Below, one piece after another: positions 41,153 to 50,097 of a stretch of DNA of 64,000 bases. The stretch is from Lysinibacter cavernae (GTDB taxonomy: Bacteria; Actinomycetota; Actinomycetes; Actinomycetales; Microbacteriaceae): NCBI RefSeq assembly GCF_011758565.1, contig NZ_JAAMOX010000001.1, forward strand, positions 1,279,838-1,343,837, in the 5' to 3' direction. The position numbers were made by a program, and so were the translations under genes. Under the pieces are notes generated by a model. That model ran no database searches. It was not told the origin of the DNA and saw only the letters and a list, made by a program, of their open reading frames with translations. Within the stretch, counting starts at the first letter, position 1, and the number at the start of each line of letters is the position of its first letter.

Positions 41153-42330
41153 GGTGCCACCTCGCTGTCATCGGAGGCGAGGAGCTTCCGCCCGAGGGAT
41201 GCGAGGTCTCGGTCGGCGTGATGCTGGCGGATGTACACCATGAGGTCTGCGACTCGTCGCGCGTGATCTTCGTCGAGGGCAAGTGGTGCCGGACCGAGGG
41301 CGTGGCCGGCCTCGCCGATAACACGCTCTGCGGTTGCGGCCGCATCTGCCCTGACGCGCGCTGCGGAAAGGACGCCGGAACGCTGCGTGTGCGAAGCGCC
41401 GGCCGAGGGCGGTTCAGCGTGATCGTCTGCAACATGGCTGCGCGCAGTGGCCCCCGCCGCATCAACGCTGTGTGCGGCCTCCGCGAGCAACGCGCGGCTC
41501 CCGCCCAGCAAAACGTCGAGCCGGCCGATGGCGGTGAGCATGAGTTGGTCAGGCTCCGTGTTCGGATTCATCGCGGCCGCAGCAACGCGCCTTGCCACAC
41601 CAACGGCACCCCCGTACCAGCAGGCGGCGACGCCGAGGCCGCCCCACCAGAATCCGGCTCGGTCAAGATACCAGCCGGGGTCACCGACGGGAACGGCGAC
41701 GGAGTTCTTAAAGGTCACTGGCGCGCTGACGACCTGTTGCAGGCCCCGCGACGCCCACGGGCCTTCGTGGGCGGACACATCCTCTGTGCGCAGGTTGACC
41801 ACGAACAGCTGGCGCGCGCCCTCGTCGTTGATCACGGCCGTCACAAGCGCGTGCGAGAGCTGCCCGGCAAGCGAGCACCACGGCTTATCGCCGGTCAGCA
41901 CCCAGGCGCCGGGCCCTGTCTCCGTTGCGCGAAGGGTCGAGGCCGGGCCCTCTGCGGCAAACACACCCCACGAGCTCAGTGGGCCGGCGCCGACCGAGGC
42001 AAGGTCAGTTGCAGGCGGCGCCTGTCGGAAAATGGCAAGGGCGTCGAGGTGGGGTTCAAGGATTCTGGCAATACCAACGTCCCAGGCCGCGGCAGAGGCG
42101 AGGAGGCTCCAGAGGAGAGACGTGCTTCCCTCACCGGGAAACGGCGCTGAGGTGCCGACCCCAACCGCCCAGTCGATGACCTCGCGGGTATCAAACGGCC
42201 GAGTTGGAAATCCGGATGCCCATGCCGCAAGCGCTTCGTCTTGCTGCCCCGCCGCGAGCGCAACGCTGGGAGGATAGGTGCCGATCCGCACGGCGCGCGG
42301 GCTGCCGTTGATCCGATACTCGGTGAGCAT
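41146..42330 (-). CDS. acyl-CoA dehydrogenase-like flavoprotein
   Basis: A 394-residue protein of the acyl-CoA dehydrogenase superfamily with a shorter and divergent N-terminus. Visible pieces are GVFAAEGPASTLRATETGPGAWVLTGDKPWCSLAG (the flavin/substrate loop) and a C-terminal helical half with HADRDLASLGRKLLAS. The catalytic glutamate could not be located, so activity may be non-classical. GGAGG precedes ATG 42330. It is first in the trio, seven bases overlapping the deacetylase gene. The same neighbours occur together in other bacteria, to my knowledge without an assigned product. Confidence 0.75.
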   Translation of the reverse strand: MLTEYRINGSPRAVRIGTYPPSVALAAGQQDEALAAWASGFPTRPFDTREVIDWAVGVGTSAPFPGEGSTSLLWSLLASAAAWDVGIARILEPHLDALAIFRQAPPATDLASVGAGPLSSWGVFAAEGPASTLRATETGPGAWVLTGDKPWCSLAGQLSHALVTAVINDEGARQLFVVNLRTEDVSAHEGPWASRGLQQVVSAPVTFKNSVAVPVGDPGWYLDRAGFWWGGLGVAACWYGGAVGVARRVAAAAMNPNTEPDQLMLTAIGRLDVLLGGSRALLAEAAHSVDAAGATARSHVADDHAEPPSAGASHTQRSGVLSAARVRADAAATAERVIGEAGHALGPAPLALDEDHARRVADLMVYIRQHHADRDLASLGRKLLASDDSEVAPW

Positions 42331-42500
42331 GCGAGCCTCCCTGTTGCAAACGTGATTCCCCCTGTCTACGACCGCAACACGGCTGTGTCAAGGGTTCGAG
42401 GGGGCATTGACACCGCGGCCATGAACCGCGTATGACCGGCGGTATCTTGACCCCCGAACACGGGAGTATGCTGAGCGGCAGGTTCGGCGAAGGAGTTGAG

Positions 42501-44564
42501 ATGCACACGCAATCACCGCACGAACAATCGCGCCGCAGGGCCCTCGATGAGGACACCCGCACGACCAAGCGATGGATCATCGGCGAGCCGCTCCCGAGCG
42601 ATAAGCTCGAAGGTCAGCTGCTCTCCAAGCGCCTTGCGCTTCCCGTGTTTGCGAGCGATGCCCTCTCAAGCGTTGCCTACGCGCCCCAAGAATTGCTCAT
42701 GATCTTGCTCGTTGGCGGCCTGAGCTTCCTGACGTTTGCGCCGTGGGTTGCAGCGGCGGTTGTCTTCCTGCTGATCGTGGTGGTGGTGAGCTTCCGCCAG
42801 CTCGTGCGGGCCTATCCTTCCGGCGGGGGTGATTACGAGGTAGCTCACCGTAATCTTGGCCGAAGGGCCGGTGTTGTTGTTGCGTCTGCGCTGCTCGTTG
42901 ACTACGTCTTGACGGTCGCGGTTTCGGTTGCGAGCGGGGTAGACAACATCCTCTCGGCCGTTCCTGAGCTTGGCCCATACCGCGTCGAACACGCCGTCGG
43001 ATGTGTGGCCGCCCTCGCCGCAATTAACCTTCGCGGCGTGCGCGAGTCGAGCAAGGCCTTTGCCGCACCGACGTACCTCTTTGTTGCCAGCATCGGCATC
43101 ATGGTCGCGGTTGGCCTCATCCGCACGCTCGCAGGAGACCCGCCGATCGCTGAGTCGGCGCAGTACGGGGTGCAGGCAGAGTCGCTCACGCAGGCCGGGA
43201 TTGTGTTGCTCATCCTTCGCTCGTTTGCGAGCGGCTGTAGCGCGCTCACAGGAGTCGAGGCGATCTCAAACGGCATCCCTGCGTTCAAAAAGCCGAAGGT
43301 GCGCAACGCGCAGCAGACACTCGTCTGGATGGGGGCAATCGCCATCGCGCTGTTTGTTGGGCTCATCGCGGTCGCGCTCGTGAGCGGTGTCCACTACGCA
43401 GAAGACGCCTGCCATCTGGTTGGGGTTGCAACCTGCGAATCCGCAACCCAGCGAAGCCTCATTGCCCAGATCGCCTCGGCGACGTTTGGCAATAACAGTG
43501 TGCTGTTTTATGTCGTACAGGCCACGACCGCCGCGGTGCTGCTGCTTGCCGCCAACACGGCGTTTAATGGGTTTCCCATGCTTGGGGCTATCCTTGCGCG
43601 CGATTCTTACGCCCCGAAGGCGCTGAATACTCGGGGCGACCGGCTCGTGTATTCAAATGGGATGCTCGTACACTCGCTCAGCGCCATCGTGCTGCTGGTC
43701 GTGTTTCAGGCGAGGCTGACAAGCCTCATCCAGCTGTACATCATCGGCGTCTTTGTGTCGTTTTCGCTGGGGCAGATTGGCATGGTGGTGCATTGGCTTC
43801 GCGCGCTGCGCAAGCTCCGTTCCCGTCAGAGCGTGAGACGAGTCATCCTCGGTCGGCTCGCGATCAACGGGCTCGGCGCTGCAATGACCGCCAGCGTGCT
43901 TGTTGTGGTAACCGTTACCAAGTTCACGCACGGTGCCTGGATTGTCTTTGCGATTATGCCTGTGCTCTCGCTTGGCATGCTCGCCATCCACCGCTATTAC
44001 GGCTCGGTGCAGCGGGAAACACGATACGGCACGGTCGAGGCCGCTGCAGAAGAGGTCGCGTCGCAGCCAGTTGGCGATCACGCAATTGTGCTCATGGGCA
44101 TCTTGCAACGGCCAACGGTCAAGGCCCTCGACTACGCCATAGCCGCCGACCACGCATCGCTTGAGGCCGTTCACGTCTCAATAGACGCCGAGTCAACGGC
44201 TGCCCTGCAAACGGCCTGGGTGGATGCCGGGCTGAGCACACCCCTTCGCATCCTGCCCTCCCCCTACCGCGACGTCGTCACACCGCTCCTTCGCTACCTC
44301 GTCACGCGTCGCCACGAGCACCCCGACGAGATCGTCACGGTGTATCTCCCCCAGTACATCGTTGGCCGTTGGTGGGAAAACCTGCTGCACAATCACAGGG
44401 CGAACCGGCTGCGGCAGAAGCTGCTGCTTGTTGAGGGCGTCTCGATCACGCTGGTGCCGTGGCTGCTCGAATCGTCGTCTCGACTGTACCGCCGGGCGCC
44501 AAGGCCGCTTCCTGGGCACGAGCGTGCCGGTATCCCGCTGCGCCCAGGACGCAAAAAGAGCTGA
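42501..44564 (+). CDS. APC family permease, KimA-like
   Basis: A 687-residue protein with 12 membrane helices (PVFASDALSSVAYAPQELLMILL, VAHRNLGRRAGVVVASALLVDYVLTVAVSVASG) followed by a ~180-residue soluble C-terminal domain (YGTVEAAAEEVASQPVGDHAIVLMGILQRPTVKALDYA). NNSVLFYVVQATTAAVLLLAANTAFNGFP and GDRLVYSNGM resemble the potassium importer KimA (YdaO) of Bacillus. AAGGAG is 5 nt upstream of ATG 42501. The potassium role is inferred; a general amino-acid permease is possible. No c-di-AMP riboswitch was recognised upstream. Confidence 0.8.
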   Translation: MHTQSPHEQSRRRALDEDTRTTKRWIIGEPLPSDKLEGQLLSKRLALPVFASDALSSVAYAPQELLMILLVGGLSFLTFAPWVAAAVVFLLIVVVVSFRQLVRAYPSGGGDYEVAHRNLGRRAGVVVASALLVDYVLTVAVSVASGVDNILSAVPELGPYRVEHAVGCVAALAAINLRGVRESSKAFAAPTYLFVASIGIMVAVGLIRTLAGDPPIAESAQYGVQAESLTQAGIVLLILRSFASGCSALTGVEAISNGIPAFKKPKVRNAQQTLVWMGAIAIALFVGLIAVALVSGVHYAEDACHLVGVATCESATQRSLIAQIASATFGNNSVLFYVVQATTAAVLLLAANTAFNGFPMLGAILARDSYAPKALNTRGDRLVYSNGMLVHSLSAIVLLVVFQARLTSLIQLYIIGVFVSFSLGQIGMVVHWLRALRKLRSRQSVRRVILGRLAINGLGAAMTASVLVVVTVTKFTHGAWIVFAIMPVLSLGMLAIHRYYGSVQRETRYGTVEAAAEEVASQPVGDHAIVLMGILQRPTVKALDYAIAADHASLEAVHVSIDAESTAALQTAWVDAGLSTPLRILPSPYRDVVTPLLRYLVTRRHEHPDEIVTVYLPQYIVGRWWENLLHNHRANRLRQKLLLVEGVSITLVPWLLESSSRLYRRAPRPLPGHERAGIPLRPGRKKS

Positions 44565-44590
44565 CCTCGCTGGCCGCAATGTGTTAGGGT
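44553..44590 (+). promoter_or_regulatory. WhiB7-like promoter of the efflux gene
   Basis: AAAAA (44553-44557), three bases, CTGACC (-35, 44561-44566), 18 bases, TAGGGT (-10, 44585-44590). An AT-rich box a few bases upstream of -35 is the described WhiB7 target. The promoter overlaps the last codons of the KimA-like gene. Confidence 0.55.
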
Positions 44591-44642
44591 TACAACGTAA
44601 TTTTTCGGTGCCAAGCACCCAACAGGAAGGAGTAGCCAAATC

Positions 44643-44702
44643 ATGATCACAACATTTACCGTGACGGTGAGCGTCTCTACCTTCCGCCCCTTGGCCGCAT
44701 AG
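44643..44702 (+). CDS. 19-residue leader peptide of the efflux gene
   Basis: AGGAAGGAG (44625-44633) stands about 9 bases before ATG 44643; the frame encodes MITTFTVTVSVSTFRPLAA and stops at TAG. It lies ~46 nt after the predicted start of transcription and 353 nt before the efflux-pump start, as expected of a ribosome-stalling attenuator. Expression is inferred. Confidence 0.65.
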   Translation: MITTFTVTVSVSTFRPLAA

Positions 44703-45055
44703 CTTCGTTTGAGAAGCTCTTCCCTCGCGGGCACGGCGTGATGCTCAAGTCACCCGTAGCTGCCGTCGCGTTCAGGAGACGTCTCGTCTGAGCCGTTCGG
44801 GTCCGTCACGCTCCGACACTATTGCTCGGTGAGAGACGAAGGAAAGCCGCTCTACCGCACTCCGCAGAAACAGCCACTCCCCCAAGCATCCGATCCACCG
44901 GTTCAACGCGCCGGTTCCACTCGCTGGTGTTCCTCAACACGGTGTTCCTCAACCCGGATCACCTGGAGACCACGCTCACGGCCGTTCAGACCCCATATTC
45001 GTTGCATCACATATCCGCGGGATTATTTGTCCCTTTCACCCGGTTAAGGAAACAC
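44703..45055 (+). other. 353-nt structured leader of the efflux gene
   Basis: No convincing gene. AGCTTC/GAAGCT and the palindrome GAGACGTCTC (44776-44785) can form hairpins, and CGTCTC inside the leader-peptide codons (44672-44677) can pair with GAGACG at 44776, giving possible alternative folds. A GTGTTCCTCAAC sequence occurs twice in tandem near 44928-44955. The AAGGAAA ribosome site of the efflux gene is at its end. Confidence 0.5.
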
Positions 45056-46621
45056 ATGACCAACCACAACGACACCCATCCGCCCTCAGGGCCGGTAACG
45101 ATTCCTCGCCCCGGCTCAGCACCGGAGGCGGGCGAGGCAGTTGCCGCCGCACCACATGAACAAACCTCCGCCGCTGCACGGCCGGTCGAGAACCCGCTCG
45201 ATGGCAAGCTCTCGGTCCGCGACCGCCTGGTCATTACCATCTTGCTCGTCTCCACGTTTGTCGTGATTCTTAACGAGACGATCATGGGTGTTGCCCTTCC
45301 TCAACTCATGAGCGATCTCGGCATCCTCGCGAGCACTGGCCAGTGGCTGACGACGGCCTTCCTGCTGACCATGGCGGTCGTCATCCCAATCACTGGCCTC
45401 CTGCTCCAGCGGTTCAATACCCGCCCCGTCTTCGTCACCGCGATGACCCTGTTCAGCATTGGTACGCTCGTCTGCGCGCTCGCCCCAGGATTCAGCGTGC
45501 TGCTTGCCGGTCGCGTCATTCAGGCGAGCGGAACGGCCATCATGATGCCGCTGCTCATGACCACCGTGATGACCCTTGTTGCCCCACAGTCGCGAGGCAA
45601 GATCATGGGAACCATCTCGATCGTCATGTCGGTTGCGCCCGCTCTTGGGCCCACCATCTCCGGCATCATCCTGAACGCGCTGAACTGGCGCTGGATGTTC
45701 TGGCTCGTCCTCCCCATTGCCCTCGCCGCGCTCGTCTTCGGTCTCGTCCGTATTCCGAACATCACCGAGACACGCAAGGTTCCAGTCGACGTGCTCTCGG
45801 TCATCCTGTCGGCGTTTGCCTTCGGTGGAGTCATTTACGGGCTCAGCACCATTGGTGAGGCGGCAAACGGCGGGGAGGTCTTGCCCCCGTGGATTCCGCT
45901 CTCCATTGGCACGGTGCTCATGGTGGTCTTCATCCTTCGCCAGCGCTCGCTCGAAAAAACTGACAGCGCCCTGCTCGACCTGCGCACCTTCCAGTCGCGC
46001 ACGTTCAGCATTTCGGTTGGCATGATGGCTGTGAGCATGATGGCGCTGTTTGGCACCATCATCCTGCTCCCGATCTACATGCAGCAGGTGCTTGAGCTCA
46101 AACCGATTACCACCGGCTTGCTCTTGCTGCCTGGCGGTCTGCTGATGGGTCTACTCGGCCCAATTGTTGGCCGCATCTACGACCGTAAGGGTCCAAGGGT
46201 GCTGCTGGTTCCCGGAGCTGTCCTCGTCAGCCTCGTGCTGTGGTCGATGACGCTGCTCAATGAGAACACCCCGTTCCTGTGGGTACTGGTCGCCCACCTG
46301 TTCCTGAGCGCTGGCCTCGCGCTCATGTTCACGCCGCTGTTTACGGCGGGACTCGGGTCGGTTCAGCCGCGCTTCTACTCCTACGGGAGCGCAATCGTGG
46401 GTACGGCGCAGCAGGTTGCCGGTGCAGCAGGAACTGCCCTGTTTATTACCGTTATGTCGGTTCAGACGGCGGCTCAGGTTGGGAACGGAGTCGAGCTCAT
46501 CCCCGCAACGGCGAGCGGCATCCACTTTGCGTTCCTCTGCGGGGCGATCCTGTCGCTCTTCCCAATCGTTGGTGCCTTCTTCGTGAAGAAACCAGAAGAT
46601 CAGGAAGCTCCACACCACTAG
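45056..46621 (+). CDS. MFS multidrug exporter, DHA2 family (14 helices)
   Basis: A 521-residue drug/H+ antiporter of the EmrB/LmrB type. A ~50-residue polar N-terminus is followed by helix 1 with VVILNETIMGVALPQLMSDLG, GQWLTTAFLLTMAVVIPITG, the motif C segment SVAPALGPTISGIILNALNWRWMF and 14 predicted helices. AAGGAAACAC precedes ATG 45056. The leader peptide and WhiB7-like promoter suggest induction by translation inhibitors such as macrolides or lincosamides; this is inference, and the substrate is not known. A strong hairpin follows the stop. Confidence 0.87.
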   Translation: MTNHNDTHPPSGPVTIPRPGSAPEAGEAVAAAPHEQTSAAARPVENPLDGKLSVRDRLVITILLVSTFVVILNETIMGVALPQLMSDLGILASTGQWLTTAFLLTMAVVIPITGLLLQRFNTRPVFVTAMTLFSIGTLVCALAPGFSVLLAGRVIQASGTAIMMPLLMTTVMTLVAPQSRGKIMGTISIVMSVAPALGPTISGIILNALNWRWMFWLVLPIALAALVFGLVRIPNITETRKVPVDVLSVILSAFAFGGVIYGLSTIGEAANGGEVLPPWIPLSIGTVLMVVFILRQRSLEKTDSALLDLRTFQSRTFSISVGMMAVSMMALFGTIILLPIYMQQVLELKPITTGLLLLPGGLLMGLLGPIVGRIYDRKGPRVLLVPGAVLVSLVLWSMTLLNENTPFLWVLVAHLFLSAGLALMFTPLFTAGLGSVQPRFYSYGSAIVGTAQQVAGAAGTALFITVMSVQTAAQVGNGVELIPATASGIHFAFLCGAILSLFPIVGAFFVKKPEDQEAPHH

Positions 46622-46627
46622 CGGCTG

Positions 46628-46665
46628 AGGCCGGCACCCGCAACCGACGCTGCGGGTGCCGGCCT
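46628..46665 (+). terminator. strong hairpin after the efflux gene
   Basis: A perfect 15-bp stem (AGGCCGGCACCCGCA and its complement) with an 8-nt loop, starting 7 bp after the TAG. Only a short GC-rich tail follows. Confidence 0.75.
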
Positions 46666-46712
46666 GCTCTGGCACACACGCAGCGTTCACCCGGCTCACT
46701 GACCCGACGCGG

Positions 46713-46718
46713 TACAGT
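46713..46718 (+). promoter_or_regulatory. -10 hexamer of a leaderless promoter
   Basis: TACAGT, six bases, GTG 46725, with no Shine-Dalgarno. Confidence 0.6.
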
Positions 46719-46724
46719 AGCCGG

Positions 46725-47861
46725 GTGAGCTTTGACACCCTCGACGGCGCACGCCGCAACTACCAGGCGCTGCGCTACCAACCAAATGCACAGGCCATCC
46801 AGTCGTTCCGCGAGTTTGCAGAACGCCAGTATCCTGAGGCAAGCAAGGCAGCTTCCGGCTCCATCTTTGCGCGAATCCTTGTGATCGTTGTCATCGCCCC
46901 CATGCTCTTTTTCCTCTTCCTCTCGATGCTCGGGATGCTCGTCAGCGTGGTGAGCGGCAGCTCGTCGCCCCTCTATTTTGTGGCAGGGCTTGTTGTCACG
47001 CTGATCCTTGCGGGCGCCTGCGGCTTTGGAATCTGGGCCTTTGTCAAAGGGCTAAGAAGCGGTGGCGTCTATCCTGCGTGGTTCAAGCTGTTTTATTTCG
47101 CTAACGAAAACGGTTTCCGCTTCACACCGCTGACCACAAATCCCTTTTACCCTGGCATGATTTTTAACATCGGCAGTGGGCGGCAGTCAAGCAACCGCAT
47201 CCACAGCGCCCCAAATCAACGGTTCTTTGACATGGGCACCATGAGGTTTGTTACCGGCTCAGGCAAGAATCAGACCACCCACATCTGGGGCTATCTCACG
47301 TTCCAGCTCGACCGGCGACTCCCCCACATCGTGCTCGATTCGAAGCAAAACAACGGCAACCTCTTTGGTCTTGAGATGAGCAACTTGCCATCCTCCTTTT
47401 CCAAAGACCAGCGACTCTCGCTCGAAGGTAATTTTGACGATTACTTCACGCTGTACTGCCCAAGCCAGTACGAGCGCGACGCCCTCTACGTACTCACCCC
47501 AGACCTCATGGCCCTCCTCATCGACCACTCAGCGCCCTTTGACGTCGAGATCGTGGATGATCTGGTCTTTGTGTATTCGCAGCGCGGCTTTGACCTCTCC
47601 GACGAGGCCCTCACCCGCAGGTTGTTCGGCATCCTTGACACGGTCGGGGCGAAGACGCTCCGCCAGTCGCACCGCTATGCCGATGATCGTGTGCCTGACA
47701 GCTCAATGAATGTTGTCGCCGTTCCCGGTCAACGGTTGCGGAGCCGCTGGTGGGTGGCCATCGTCACTGCCCTCGTGATCGTGTTTGGGCTTCCGCTCCT
47801 TGGCATTCTCACCACGATGATTGGCGGCTTGATCGCGGTGTTGACAGGTTCAGGCCGCTAG
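46725..47861 (+). CDS. DUF3137-like membrane protein
   Basis: A 378-residue protein with two membrane helices near the N-terminus (about residues 48-75 and 82-108), a soluble region of ~220 residues (YFANENGFRFTPLTTNPFYPGMIF, RFVTGSGKNQTTHIWGYLTFQLDRRLP) and a third helix at the C-terminus. The layout fits the DUF3137 family. GTG 46725 is supported by the leaderless -10. Function unknown; it is likely cytoplasmic on the membrane. It precedes murT by ~90 nt. Confidence 0.72.
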   Translation: MSFDTLDGARRNYQALRYQPNAQAIQSFREFAERQYPEASKAASGSIFARILVIVVIAPMLFFLFLSMLGMLVSVVSGSSSPLYFVAGLVVTLILAGACGFGIWAFVKGLRSGGVYPAWFKLFYFANENGFRFTPLTTNPFYPGMIFNIGSGRQSSNRIHSAPNQRFFDMGTMRFVTGSGKNQTTHIWGYLTFQLDRRLPHIVLDSKQNNGNLFGLEMSNLPSSFSKDQRLSLEGNFDDYFTLYCPSQYERDALYVLTPDLMALLIDHSAPFDVEIVDDLVFVYSQRGFDLSDEALTRRLFGILDTVGAKTLRQSHRYADDRVPDSSMNVVAVPGQRLRSRWWVAIVTALVIVFGLPLLGILTTMIGGLIAVLTGSGR

Positions 47862-47864
47862 CAG

Positions 47865-47896
47865 GGCCCTGTTCTTGGCTGGTTACGCCAAGGGCC
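47865..47896. terminator. hairpin before murT
   Basis: GGCC ... CTTGGC, a 7-nt loop, GCCAAG ... GGCC with a small bulge, just after the membrane-protein stop. Moderately stable. Confidence 0.4.
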
Positions 47897-47954
47897 GCAT
47901 CCTGGCCAACGGATAGACTGATACGCACGGCTCCTCAACCCGACAGACGGATTA

Positions 47955-49337
47955 ATGACACTCACACCACACGAAGCGCCACAGTCAGCTCCGGCCCCTC
48001 GCCGGGTTTCACCGGTCCGCACCGTCTTGCTGACGTCGCTTGGCAAACTTGTGCGAGGCGTTGCGAGGATGCGCGGTGGCAGCGGCTCTGCCCTCCCCGG
48101 TCTACTCGTTGAGAAAATCGACCCGCACTTTATGAGGCGAACGCTTGACCAGCTTCCGTTTGGCGTTGTGGTGATTAGCGGTACCAACGGAAAAACGACC
48201 ACAACAAAGATGGTCGTCGAACTGCTTGAGGGCCAGGGCCTCACCGTCTTCACCAATAAAACCGGCAGCAACTTCACTCGAGGAGTGGCCTCCGCGCTCC
48301 TCGGCGAGGTCTCACTCACCGGAAAGACAACTGCCGACATTGCGATCCTCGAACTCGACGAAGCCCACGCCGTGCATTTTGTCCGCGCCGTCGCACCAAA
48401 GTACAGCCTGCTACTCAACGTCATGCGCGACCAGTTGGACCGCTTTGGCGAGATCGATACAACGGCTAACCTGCTGCGAGAAATTGCCATCCACACGACG
48501 GATGCCGTTGTCCTCAACCGCGAAGATCCTCGGGTGTTCCGCCTTCGCGACTCCCTGACTTCGCAGCGACCGGTGTTTTTTGGGCTCGACGAGTCGTTGC
48601 TGTCGCTGTTTCCCAATGATGACAGCCTGCGAGGCTCGGCACCACAGCCTCCTGTTGAGGGTGGAACGGCTGCCGCGGGCGACGCACCGGCAACCGCCCT
48701 CGCCCGGCCGGAGGCCGATGTCACGCTGCTGAGCATCGACGGCGATTCGGCTGTCTTCGAGTTCGACGGCAAGCGCGTTGGCACATCACTCCAGCTTGAG
48801 GGCGTGTATAACATCTATAACGCGGCTGCGGCACTCGCGCTGACCCGCACGATTCTTGGTGACAAGGCGCAACGCGATCAGCTGATCACGAGCCTTGCCA
48901 AAGTCGCGCCCGCGTTTGGCCGCGGCGAAAAGCTCTCCGTCAACGGGCAGCCGCTTGAGCTTGTCCTCGTGAAAAACCCGAGTGGCTTCCGCCTTGGGCT
49001 TCACTCGTTCAGCCCAGAGGGCTATGCGACGATGATCGCGATCAACGACAACTACGCCGACGGCCGCGACATGAGTTGGCTCTGGGATGTTGAGTTTGAT
49101 TCGCTTCGCCCCGCCGGTGTCGCGACGGTCACCGGTATCCGCGCCTACGACATGGCGCTGCGGTTGCAGTACGACGAGGTTGCGGTTGGCTCGGTCGTCC
49201 CCGATCTGAGCGAGGCACTCGCCGAGTTCATCGCGAAGGCCCCAAACCAGCCAAAGCGAATTTTCTGCACCTACACGGCGATGCTTGCGCTGCGCCGTGA
49301 ACTTGGCAAAATCACGACGGTGGAGGCGATTGACTAA
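47955..49337 (+). CDS. murT: lipid II isoglutaminyl synthase, glutamine-dependent ligase subunit
   Basis: A 460-residue Mur-ligase-like protein that activates the D-Glu side chain of lipid II for amidation, with ammonia from GatD. The ATP site is GTNGKTTTTK (76-85) in the central domain, with LNVMRDQLDRFGEIDT and the C-terminal DUF1727 block DVEFDSL...GIRAYDMALRLQYD. The zinc-ribbon cysteines present in staphylococcal and streptococcal MurT are absent: the protein has a single Cys (in RIFCTYTAM). It precedes gatD in the same order as elsewhere. No clear ribosome site at ATG 47955. Confidence 0.93.
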   Translation: MTLTPHEAPQSAPAPRRVSPVRTVLLTSLGKLVRGVARMRGGSGSALPGLLVEKIDPHFMRRTLDQLPFGVVVISGTNGKTTTTKMVVELLEGQGLTVFTNKTGSNFTRGVASALLGEVSLTGKTTADIAILELDEAHAVHFVRAVAPKYSLLLNVMRDQLDRFGEIDTTANLLREIAIHTTDAVVLNREDPRVFRLRDSLTSQRPVFFGLDESLLSLFPNDDSLRGSAPQPPVEGGTAAAGDAPATALARPEADVTLLSIDGDSAVFEFDGKRVGTSLQLEGVYNIYNAAAALALTRTILGDKAQRDQLITSLAKVAPAFGRGEKLSVNGQPLELVLVKNPSGFRLGLHSFSPEGYATMIAINDNYADGRDMSWLWDVEFDSLRPAGVATVTGIRAYDMALRLQYDEVAVGSVVPDLSEALAEFIAKAPNQPKRIFCTYTAMLALRRELGKITTVEAID

Positions 49338-49338
49338 C

Positions 49339-50097
49339 ATGGCGACCCAGCACGATTCACCAACGCAGATCCACGTTGTTCAGCTCTACCCGCGCGATAT
49401 GAATATCTATGGAGATTTTGGCAACGCGCTTTCTGTTCAGCGTCAGCTTGAGTGGCAGGGCTACGAGCCGGTTATGCACACGTACGATCCCGGCGACACC
49501 TTCCCCAAAACCGTCGACATCATTGTTGGCGGCGGGGGCCAGGATAGCGGGCAGGGCATCGTCCAAGACGACCTGCTCGGCATCGCGCCACGGCTTCACG
49601 ATCTCGCGGATGCCGGCGTCCCGATGCTCATGATCTGCGGGCTGTATCAAATGTTTGGCAAGTTCTTTCGCACCATTGATGGCACCACAATTACCGGAAT
49701 CGGTGTGCTTGACGTCGAAACTATTGGCAAGCCGGAGCGCCTCATCGGCAACATCGTCACTCACAGCGACGAATTTGGTGACATCATCGGCTACGAAAAC
49801 CACAGCGGACAGACGTTCCTCGGAACCGATGCGGTCCCACTTGGCACCGTGATGCAGGGCGAAGGCAATAACACGACCGATACGACAGAGGGCGCACGAT
49901 CGCGCAACGTCATCGGCAGCTATCTCCACGGCTCCCTCCTCCCAAAGAATCCGGCGCTCACAACGTTTTTGATCAATGCGGCCCTCCACAATCGCGGGCT
50001 CGACCCGGTCGGGGCGGGGGCCCTGTCTGCCGCGGGTCAGGCCGCCGCGGCATTCGCCCGCAACGCGAGGGAAGTTGCAAAGAAGCGCCCCCGCTAA
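49339..50097 (+). CDS. gatD: lipid II isoglutaminyl synthase, glutaminase subunit
   Basis: A 252-residue class I glutamine amidotransferase, CobB/CobQ-like. It opens VVQLYPRDMNIYGDFGN, has the nucleophile Cys100 in LMICGLYQMFG, and catalytic His197 in GSYLHGSLLPKNP. Like characterised GatD it lacks the usual third Glu. The start is uncertain by a few codons: ATG 49339 is 2 nt after the murT stop, and a TTG at 49330 overlaps it. Together with MurT it amidates D-isoglutamate in peptidoglycan precursors. Confidence 0.93.
   Translation: MATQHDSPTQIHVVQLYPRDMNIYGDFGNALSVQRQLEWQGYEPVMHTYDPGDTFPKTVDIIVGGGGQDSGQGIVQDDLLGIAPRLHDLADAGVPMLMICGLYQMFGKFFRTIDGTTITGIGVLDVETIGKPERLIGNIVTHSDEFGDIIGYENHSGQTFLGTDAVPLGTVMQGEGNNTTDTTEGARSRNVIGSYLHGSLLPKNPALTTFLINAALHNRGLDPVGAGALSAAGQAAAAFARNAREVAKKRPR

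Noticed and set aside
44822-45055. N-terminal extension of the efflux protein from 44822
   Set aside because: Low-complexity extension with no ribosome site; AAGGAAA before ATG 45056 is much better.
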